Source: an uncultured Clostridia bacterium
GTDB taxonomy: Bacteria > Bacillota > Clostridia > Christensenellales > Aristaeellaceae
Direction: 5' to 3'
DNA length: 64,000 nucleotides
Assembly: GCA_934631985.1 (NCBI GenBank)
Contig: CAKTYE010000001.1
Span: forward strand, 1-64,000
Of this stretch, positions 58,132 to 64,000 are shown one piece after another. Position 1 is the first letter of the stretch; every line of letters starts with the position of its first letter. A model generated the notes under the pieces. It ran no database searches. It saw only the letters and a list, made by a program, of their open reading frames with translations, and was not told the DNA's origin. The position numbers were made by a program, and so were the translations under genes.

Positions 58132-59883
58132 ATGACCCACACGCTGCGCAAGACAAAGATCGTTTGCACCATGGGCCCCAACCTGTTTGAAAAGGGCCTG
58201 ATCAAGCCCCTGATGCTGGCAGGTATGGACGTGGCTCGGTTTAATTTTTCCCACGATACCCATGAGAACCACCTGAAGCGCTTCAAGGAGGTCTGCCGCA
58301 TTCGCGATGAGCTGGGCCTGCCGGTGGCGACCATGCTGGATACCAAGGGCCCGGAGATTCGCATCGGCACCTTTGCGGAGCATCGCGTGACGCTGGACGC
58401 AGGCCAACTGTTCACCCTGACCACCGAGGACGTGGAGGGCGACGAGACCCGCGTGAGCGTCACCTACAAGAACCTGCCCCATGATGTGAAGCCCGGCTGC
58501 GTTATTCTGATCGACGACGGTCTGGTGGGCATGACCGTGGAGCGCGTCACCGATACCGACGTATGCTGCAAGGTGAACAACGGCGGCACCATCTCCGACA
58601 AGAAGGGCGTAAACATCCCCGATGCGCACCTGACCATGCCCTTCATCAGCCCCAAGGATCGGGAAGACATCCTGTTCGCCATCGAGAATGGCTTCGATTT
58701 CATTGCTGCGTCCTTCACCCGCAACGCGGATGACATTATGCAGATTCGCCACATCATGGCGGAGAAGCACTGCACCTCCATCAACATCATCGCTAAGATC
58801 GAGAACATGGAGGGTGTGCAGAACATTGACGAGATTCTGCGGGTATCCGACGCCATCATGGTGGCCCGCGGCGACATGGGCGTGGAAATTCCTCTGGAAG
58901 AAGTGCCTGTGCTGCAAAAGATGCTCATCAAGAAGTGCTACGCTGCCGGGAAGCCTGCGATCACCGCGACCCAGATGCTGGACTCCATGATGAAGAATCC
59001 CCGCCCCACCCGTGCGGAGACCACCGACGTGGCCAACGCCATTTACGATGGCACCAGCGCCATCATGCTTTCCGGCGAGACGGCGGCGGGCCAGTATCCG
59101 CTGGAGGCGGTGCAGACCATGGCTCGCATTGCGCTGCGGGCGGAATCCAGCATTGACTACGAGGGCCGCTTCCGCAAGCGTGAATACGGCACCCAGACGG
59201 ACGTCACCAGCGCCATCAGCCATGCAACGGTGACCTCTGCTCATGACCTGAAGGCCAGCGCCATCATTACGGTCACCAAGTCCGGCACCACGGCACGGGT
59301 CATTTCGAAATATCGGCCCAGCTGCATGATCATTGGCTGCACCACCTCCGAGCATGTGTGGCGGCAGCTGTCCCTGAGCTGGGGCGTTGTGCCGCTGATG
59401 ATCAACGAGGAGAGCAACACCGACGATCTGTTTGAGCATGCGGTGGACAGTGCCGTGAACGCGGGGTTGATCCATGACGGCGAGCTGGTGGTGCTGACGG
59501 CGGGCGTACCGCTGGGCATCTCCGGCACCACCAACCTGATGAAGGTGCATGTGGTGGGCCACATGCTGGTCAAGGGCGAGGGCCTGTGCGGCGGTCAGGT
59601 GACTGCCTCTCTGTGCGTGGCGCATGATGCGCAGGAGGTTCGCGATACCTTCCGAGAGGGCAACGTGCTGGTGATGCACAAGGTTCCCCGGGAGCTGCTG
59701 CCCACCCTGCGCAAGGCGGCGGGCCTGATCCTGGAGGACAGCAATCCCGACGGCCTGGGCGCAATCGCCGGCCTGAGCCTGGACATTCCCGTGATCATCG
59801 GCGCATGCGGTGCAACGGCGATCCTGAAGTCCGGCGCAGTGGTGACCATGGACGGCACCAAGGGTACAGTCAGCTGCAACTGA
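58132..59883 (+). CDS. pyk: Pyruvate kinase with C-terminal extra domain
   Basis: A 583-residue kinase. MLDTKGPEIR, the catalytic lysine in IIAKIENMEGV, GDMGVEIPLEEVP and TATQMLDSM are the family core. Residues about 475-583 form the PEP-utiliser-like domain present in many Bacillota enzymes; its usual T-S-H motif is replaced (EDSNPDGLGAIAG), so no phosphotransfer is expected there. ATG 58132 gives the standard M-T-H-T-L-R-K-T-K-I-V start, 12 nt after AGGAAGG; ATG 58120 abuts that site and ATG 58066 abuts the promoter. Confidence 0.93.
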   Translation: MTHTLRKTKIVCTMGPNLFEKGLIKPLMLAGMDVARFNFSHDTHENHLKRFKEVCRIRDELGLPVATMLDTKGPEIRIGTFAEHRVTLDAGQLFTLTTEDVEGDETRVSVTYKNLPHDVKPGCVILIDDGLVGMTVERVTDTDVCCKVNNGGTISDKKGVNIPDAHLTMPFISPKDREDILFAIENGFDFIAASFTRNADDIMQIRHIMAEKHCTSINIIAKIENMEGVQNIDEILRVSDAIMVARGDMGVEIPLEEVPVLQKMLIKKCYAAGKPAITATQMLDSMMKNPRPTRAETTDVANAIYDGTSAIMLSGETAAGQYPLEAVQTMARIALRAESSIDYEGRFRKREYGTQTDVTSAISHATVTSAHDLKASAIITVTKSGTTARVISKYRPSCMIIGCTTSEHVWRQLSLSWGVVPLMINEESNTDDLFEHAVDSAVNAGLIHDGELVVLTAGVPLGISGTTNLMKVHVVGHMLVKGEGLCGGQVTASLCVAHDAQEVRDTFREGNVLVMHKVPRELLPTLRKAAGLILEDSNPDGLGAIAGLSLDIPVIIGACGATAILKSGAVVTMDGTKGTVSCN

Positions 59884-59913
59884 CAGCCATAACTGGCATA
59901 CATGACGTAGCAG

Positions 59914-59951
59914 GCGGCATGCTTCTCGAAGGTGGGAAGCATGCCGCTTTT
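59914..59951 (+). terminator. Terminator of pyk
   Basis: GCGGCATGCTTC (59914-59925) and GAAGCATGCCGC (59936-59947) form a perfect 12-bp stem followed by four Ts. Confidence 0.85.
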
Positions 59952-60014
59952 GCATGGGTCACGGCACCGCATATGCAGGGAAACAAAAAAATTGAAAAAA
60001 TTTTATTATACCCC

Positions 60015-60043
60015 TTGCAATTCTGCGCAGGATGTGTTATTAT
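60015..60043 (+). promoter_or_regulatory. Promoter of tRNA-Thr
   Basis: TTGCAA (60015-60020), a 17-bp spacer and TATTAT (60038-60043), 30 bp before the tRNA. Confidence 0.65.
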
Positions 60044-60073
60044 ATCAATGTTGCCGAACAAACCACGGAAGAT

Positions 60074-60149
<76 letters not shown>

Positions 60150-60150
60150 C

Positions 60151-60179
60151 AAACCTCACGAGAAATCGTGAGGTTTTTT
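60151..60179 (+). terminator. Terminator of tRNA-Thr
   Basis: AACCTCACGA (60152-60161) and TCGTGAGGTT (60166-60175) form a perfect stem around GAAA, followed by TTTT. Confidence 0.9.
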
Positions 60180-60516
60180 CATATGCTTACACAAATTTTC
60201 ACCTATTACGCCACCTCTTTAACTATCGGCTGATTAGCAGGAAATGCTGCCAGCTAATTTAAAAAGAAGAAAGAATATTCAGTCACCTGTTTTTTCTCCC
60301 GTGAGCTTGCTTTCATAGGATAAACACAGTAAAATGAAGCTACATGAAAAAACGAGCAACTGTAAGCTGCATTCCGCAAAGCATAGCAGGGGGGGATGCA
60401 TCTAGACATTCTGAAGGGTGAGCCATATGGTGTAGCAAATAGCATAATCTGCTGGACATTGATCTCAGCTGCTATAGGGCTTCCGATGTTCCTTAATACC
60501 GACAGAAAGGAGTACT
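60180..60516. other. AT-rich 337-bp gap after tRNA-Thr
   Basis: No confident gene is seen. A 66-codon frame from 60396 follows a GGGGGG run, but it overlaps the next gene by 80 bp and shows no coding signal beyond that. The composition is AT-rich compared with pyk. Confidence 0.5.
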
Positions 60517-60987
60517 ATGAAGAAAAAGTGTGCAGGAATAGTATTGCTATTTCTTTTGCTTGCCGTGGCCTTTTTATACAAAGAAAATGCTCTTAATGGA
60601 ACAAACATGTATGCGTCATTTGAAAGAGGCCTTGCTAACTGGGAAGATAAACTGCTTGAAAAGATTCAAATCTATCAAGGGGCATATATTGATCATGAAG
60701 ACGAGGCGTTCAGAGAATTTTCAAAATTCTTCGATATAAAAATAACATCTATCGATTTGCGTACTGCAAGTGAGTCAGTTTTTACTTTTGATCCGGGGTG
60801 GTCAATCACTAGCTTCGAACTGATATACTGCAAGAATCGCCGAATCAACATAGGTGCCGATACCGTCTTTTCGGAAGAAATGGATGAGCTGCGGCTAGAG
60901 CATTTAGGTATCAACGGTGAAGGATATATCTACTGTAAAAGAATAAAACCGAGTTGGATTTATCGTGAAATTTTTCTTCCAACGTAA
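60517..60987 (+). CDS. Membrane-anchored or secreted protein of unknown function
   Basis: A 156-residue protein with an N-terminal hydrophobic segment (GIVLLFLLLAVAFLY) right after MKKKCA and no clear cleavage site, so it is likely anchored. The rest has no recognised motif. AAAGGAG lies 5 nt before the ATG. Codons are AT-rich, unlike pyk and addB on either side. Confidence 0.6.
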   Translation: MKKKCAGIVLLFLLLAVAFLYKENALNGTNMYASFERGLANWEDKLLEKIQIYQGAYIDHEDEAFREFSKFFDIKITSIDLRTASESVFTFDPGWSITSFELIYCKNRRINIGADTVFSEEMDELRLEHLGINGEGYIYCKRIKPSWIYREIFLPT

Positions 60988-61196
60988 ATGAGATGCACAG
61001 AAAGCAAGCACTATGCCATGGTGTCCGTTGGCAGATTGCTTCGCGGATCAAATGACTATCGCAGCGTCATACGCCCCTTCCTCCTACCTAAAAGCCATCT
61101 TGCTTGCCGCATACAAACCAGTTATAATAACACCATCCCCCAAAGCCGCAGAGCCATCAAAAAACTCTGCGCTCATCGCAAAGGAGTTGCTCGACT

Positions 61197-64000
61197 GTGA
61201 TACGTATCCTGGAGGGCCGTGCGGGACGCATCGCACCCCTGATGTTTCGCGAAATCAAGGAAGCACGGGAAAAGGGGCAGCGAATCTATCTGCTGGTGCC
61301 GGAGCAGTTCACCCTGCTGATGGAGCGGGAGCTGATACGGGAGCTGGCCCTGCCGGGCTTGGTGAACCTGGACGTGGTGTCCCCTTCACGGCTGCGGCGC
61401 AGCGTGTTTGACCGCGGCGGTCAGCCGCCGCAAAGCATCCTTGATGCACGGGGACGGCGGATGGCCCTCAGCCGCGCTCTGATGGCGAATCGGACGCAGC
61501 TCCATTATTATGAAGCTGTTGCTGATACGCCGGGACTGCCCGACAAGCTCGCGGTGCTGCTCAGTGATATGAAGAAGGCGCAGTTGACCCCACAGACGCT
61601 TGCGGAGCATGTCGCAGCACTGCCGGCAGGTGCAGCCCGGGCCAAGGAGGAAGACCTGACCCTGATCTGGGATGCTTATGAGAAGCTGCTGTCAGGCCGC
61701 TTTGTAGACGGTGACAGCGCTGAGGAGGAAATGATCCGCCGCCTGCCCCAAAGCGGCGTTATGCGGGGCGCCGCCGTGTGGGTCTATGGCTTTGATGTGC
61801 TGGCCCTGCCCTTCTGCCGCCTGCTGACGGTGCTGGCGGGGGAAACCAGCGACTTGACGGTCACCATGACCATGGACGGGGAGCAGGCCCCGGATGGGCG
61901 CATTTTTCGGGCGCAGCAAAACAGTGTGCGTCAACTGGGCAAGCTGCTGTCGCAGGCGGGATATGCCTGGCAGCACGTTCGGGCTTCGGATAGCCCTATG
62001 CAGACTGCGCCTGCGCTGCAATGGCTGGAAGCGCAGCTTTTTGCCGCACCGCAGCAGGCACTGCGGACGCAGACAGACGCGGTGGAGCTGCTGGCGGCGC
62101 CCAACCCTTTCGCGGAGACCATGGAGACGGCGGCATGGCTGTGGCGGGAGCATGAACGGGGCGTGGCCTGGTCGGAGATGGCGGTCGCCATGGCAGACGG
62201 CGCGACCTACGGCCCCATGCTGCGCATGACGCTGAAGGCCAGCGGGATTCCCTTCTATTTGTCGGAGAAGCTGCCTGCTGCCCGGCACGGATTGATCCGC
62301 ATGCTGTTGGCGGCGCTGCGCTGCTGTGGTGAGGGCTGGAAGCAGGAGGACGTGCTGGCCCTGATGAAAAGCGGCTTTTCTCCCCTGGCGGCCGAGGAGA
62401 CGTTTGCACTGGAAAACTATGCGCTGGAAAATGGCATTCGCGGCAAGCGCTGGGAAACGCCCTTCACCCGCGGGGCGCAGGCGGAGACCATGGAGCCCCT
62501 GCGGCAGCGTCTGATGGAGCCGCTGCTGCATCTGCGCCGGGAGATGCGTCAGGCAAAGGACGCGCAGGCTTCCATGACGGCGGTGTTCGGGCTTTTGCAG
62601 GAGGTGAACGCTTACGGCAGGCTGCTGCGGCGGGAGGAGGAGCTGCTGGCGCGGGGCATGGAGGCCGAGGCGGCGCAGAACCGGCAGATTTGGCGGCTGA
62701 TTCTGGAAACGCTGGATCAGCAGCGGGAGCTGCTGGACGGTTCCCGCGCGCCGATGGATCAGGTGGCGGCATGGCTGGCGGCGGGCTTCGAAAACGCCGA
62801 GATCAGCGCACTGCCGCCAACCCCCGACACGGTCATGGTGGGCGAGGTCGGACACATGGCGCTGATCAGCGTGCGGTCGCTGGCAGTGGTGGGCATGCAG
62901 GATCAGGGCGGCGGCGGACAGGCCAGCCTGCTCAGCGACCGGGAGCGCGGCGCACTGTCTGCATGGCTTCAGCAGGACGTGGGCCTGAACAGCGAGGTAC
63001 AGCAGGCGCTGCGTCAGTCGGATTATTACCGCACACTGGCGCTGGCGCAGGAACGGCTGCTGCTGTCCCACGCCCAAAGCACGCAGGACGGCGAAGCGCT
63101 GCGTCCCGGCAGCGTGTGGATGGACGTGCGCACGGCATTGCCTGAGGTGGCGGAGCGGGGCGGCGTACAGCCGATGGAGGAGCAGCCCCTTGCGCCCCGC
63201 ACGGCACTGAACGGCCTGTCCCTGCACCTTCGCGCCATGGCGGAAGGGCGGGAGACACAATTGCCTCCGGCCTGGGCGGACGCTTTTGCGTGGCTGTGGC
63301 AGCATGAGCCGTACCATGAGACGCTGGACCTGGCCTTGCAGCATGTGGACGCGCGGGTCAGTGCGCCGCCGCTGGACCCGGACAAGGCGTGGCGTCTTTT
63401 TGGACGGGATACGGTGTCCATCAGCCGTTTGCAGGAGTTTGCAGCCTGTCCGTACCAGCACTTTGTGCGGTATGGCCTAAGCCCGGTGGAGCGGCGGGAT
63501 TTCACCTTTGAAGCAGACGACCGGGGAACGTTCTTCCATGCGGCGCTGAGCGAATTCACCACCCTTGCCATGCAACTTCCTGCCTGGCCCGAGCGGATGG
63601 AGGAGCAGGACGTGGACGCGGTGATGGATACGGTGATCGCACCGCTGATGAACGCCTGGCAGGACGGCCCCTTGGCAGAGGACGCGCGGAACCGCGCCCT
63701 GGGCAGGCGCTATGCCGAGACGGTGAAGCGGGCGGCATGGCTGTTCACTCGGCATATGCGCAACAGCCGCTTCGTCACCCAGGGGGCGGAAGTGGCCTTC
63801 GGTGAGCCGGAGGGGCTGCCGCCGCTGGTGCTGGAGCTGCCCGATGGCAGCCGCATTGCGCTGCGGGGACGTATCGACCGCATTGACCGCTACGAGGGAG
63901 ACAGCGGGGTCTATCTGCGGGTGGTGGACGCAAAGAGCAGCGCCAACAAGCTGGAGCCGACCCGCATGTGGTACGGGCTGCAATTGCAGCTGTTGCTGTA
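61197..64000 (+). CDS. addB: AddB subunit of the AddAB helicase-nuclease (runs off the window)
   Basis: At least 934 codons in a continuous frame to the window edge. Early residues R-I-Y-L-L-V-P-E-Q-F-T and the UvrD-like core fit AddB. Late segments show the nuclease domain: FAACPYQHFVRYGL (an iron-sulfur cysteine), GRIDRIDRYEG and VVDAKSSANKLEPTRMWYGLQLQLLL. AddAB processes double-strand breaks for recombination. The Walker A region reads EGRAGRIAPLMF and lacks the usual G-K-T/S, so ATP binding at this site is doubtful. GTG at 61197 is the start, with AAGGAG 10 nt upstream. addA would be expected next. Confidence 0.9.
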   Translation, partial: MIRILEGRAGRIAPLMFREIKEAREKGQRIYLLVPEQFTLLMERELIRELALPGLVNLDVVSPSRLRRSVFDRGGQPPQSILDARGRRMALSRALMANRTQLHYYEAVADTPGLPDKLAVLLSDMKKAQLTPQTLAEHVAALPAGAARAKEEDLTLIWDAYEKLLSGRFVDGDSAEEEMIRRLPQSGVMRGAAVWVYGFDVLALPFCRLLTVLAGETSDLTVTMTMDGEQAPDGRIFRAQQNSVRQLGKLLSQAGYAWQHVRASDSPMQTAPALQWLEAQLFAAPQQALRTQTDAVELLAAPNPFAETMETAAWLWREHERGVAWSEMAVAMADGATYGPMLRMTLKASGIPFYLSEKLPAARHGLIRMLLAALRCCGEGWKQEDVLALMKSGFSPLAAEETFALENYALENGIRGKRWETPFTRGAQAETMEPLRQRLMEPLLHLRREMRQAKDAQASMTAVFGLLQEVNAYGRLLRREEELLARGMEAEAAQNRQIWRLILETLDQQRELLDGSRAPMDQVAAWLAAGFENAEISALPPTPDTVMVGEVGHMALISVRSLAVVGMQDQGGGGQASLLSDRERGALSAWLQQDVGLNSEVQQALRQSDYYRTLALAQERLLLSHAQSTQDGEALRPGSVWMDVRTALPEVAERGGVQPMEEQPLAPRTALNGLSLHLRAMAEGRETQLPPAWADAFAWLWQHEPYHETLDLALQHVDARVSAPPLDPDKAWRLFGRDTVSISRLQEFAACPYQHFVRYGLSPVERRDFTFEADDRGTFFHAALSEFTTLAMQLPAWPERMEEQDVDAVMDTVIAPLMNAWQDGPLAEDARNRALGRRYAETVKRAAWLFTRHMRNSRFVTQGAEVAFGEPEGLPPLVLELPDGSRIALRGRIDRIDRYEGDSGVYLRVVDAKSSANKLEPTRMWYGLQLQLLL

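Noticed and set aside
57166..59955. A 929-codon minus-strand frame opposite tcdA and pyk
   Set aside because: It is the shadow of two well-supported genes on the plus strand, crosses their boundary, and its protein has the His/Arg/Gln-rich composition typical of antisense frames in GC-rich DNA.
60396..60596. A 66-codon ORF upstream of the AT-rich anchored protein
   Set aside because: It overlaps a better supported gene by 80 bp and shows no family or conserved feature; kept only as a note.

Overview
The window looks like a chromosome segment of a GC-rich anaerobic member of the Clostridia (Bacillota), probably gut-associated. The grounds are strong AGGAGG ribosome-binding sites and Bacillota-type families: CotH, GerMN, a DnaD/DnaI-type primosome, AddAB, RqcH-type NFACT, type 1B PyrD with PyrK, and a Gx transporter. 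Genus cannot be read from the sequence. Several AT-rich genes (about 24.45-26.1 kb, 41.3-42.4 kb, 60.2-61.0 kb) differ in composition and look acquired.

Layout. 0-5.3 kb: CotH kinase, DUF4956 membrane protein and VTC polyphosphate-polymerase-like protein, in the order known for CotH clusters. 5.4-8.4 kb: BTAD regulator with a GGDEF-like tail, methyltransferase, GyrI-like protein. 8.5-18.5 kb, minus strand: TldD/PmbA protease pair, Spx/ArsC-like protein, helicase loader and DnaD primosome genes, then a very repetitive TPR-like membrane protein with a secreted partner. 18.8-23.1 kb: a metal- or heme-uptake operon behind a palindromic operator (flavodoxin, FecCD permease, ATPase, binding protein, CbiK-type chelatase). 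23.3-24.4 kb: two half-size chromate transporters. 24.5-26.1 kb: AT-rich islet with a truncated sigma factor. 26.2-34 kb, minus strand except one secreted protein: DeoC, nuclease-helicase fusion, esterase, GNAT, NFACT; between them lies a cluster of DnaA-box-like sites. 34.3-41.2 kb: GerMN protein, YbaK-like deacylase, beta-lactamase-fold hydrolase, and pyrC-pyrK-pyrD-pyrF. 41.3-47.4 kb: envelope genes, including an L,D-transpeptidase, a coiled-coil protein ending in an FMN-binding domain, a NusG-II (EetA-like) protein and a Gx transporter (EetB-like). 47.5-50.5 kb: a tiny membrane protein, a secreted protein and an ABC-F protein with an attenuator-like leader. 50.5-56 kb: membrane XRE regulator, then aroE-aroQ-ABC exporter-GNAT/phosphomannose isomerase fusion. 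56-60.2 kb: a 700-bp hairpin-rich gap, Rrf2 regulator, tcdA, pyruvate kinase, tRNA-Thr. 61.2 kb to the end: addB, cut by the window edge.

The most interesting systems are (1) the flavin/EetAB-like locus, where an FMN domain sits on a membrane-anchored coiled-coil stalk of about 240 residues; (2) the uptake operon pairing a CbiK-type chelatase with a flavodoxin, which would fit anaerobic heme-iron release; (3) the DnaA-box cluster far from any dnaA; (4) a dispersed hairpin repeat with six copies in this window; and (5) an ABC-F leader with a four-codon ORF and a terminator hairpin.
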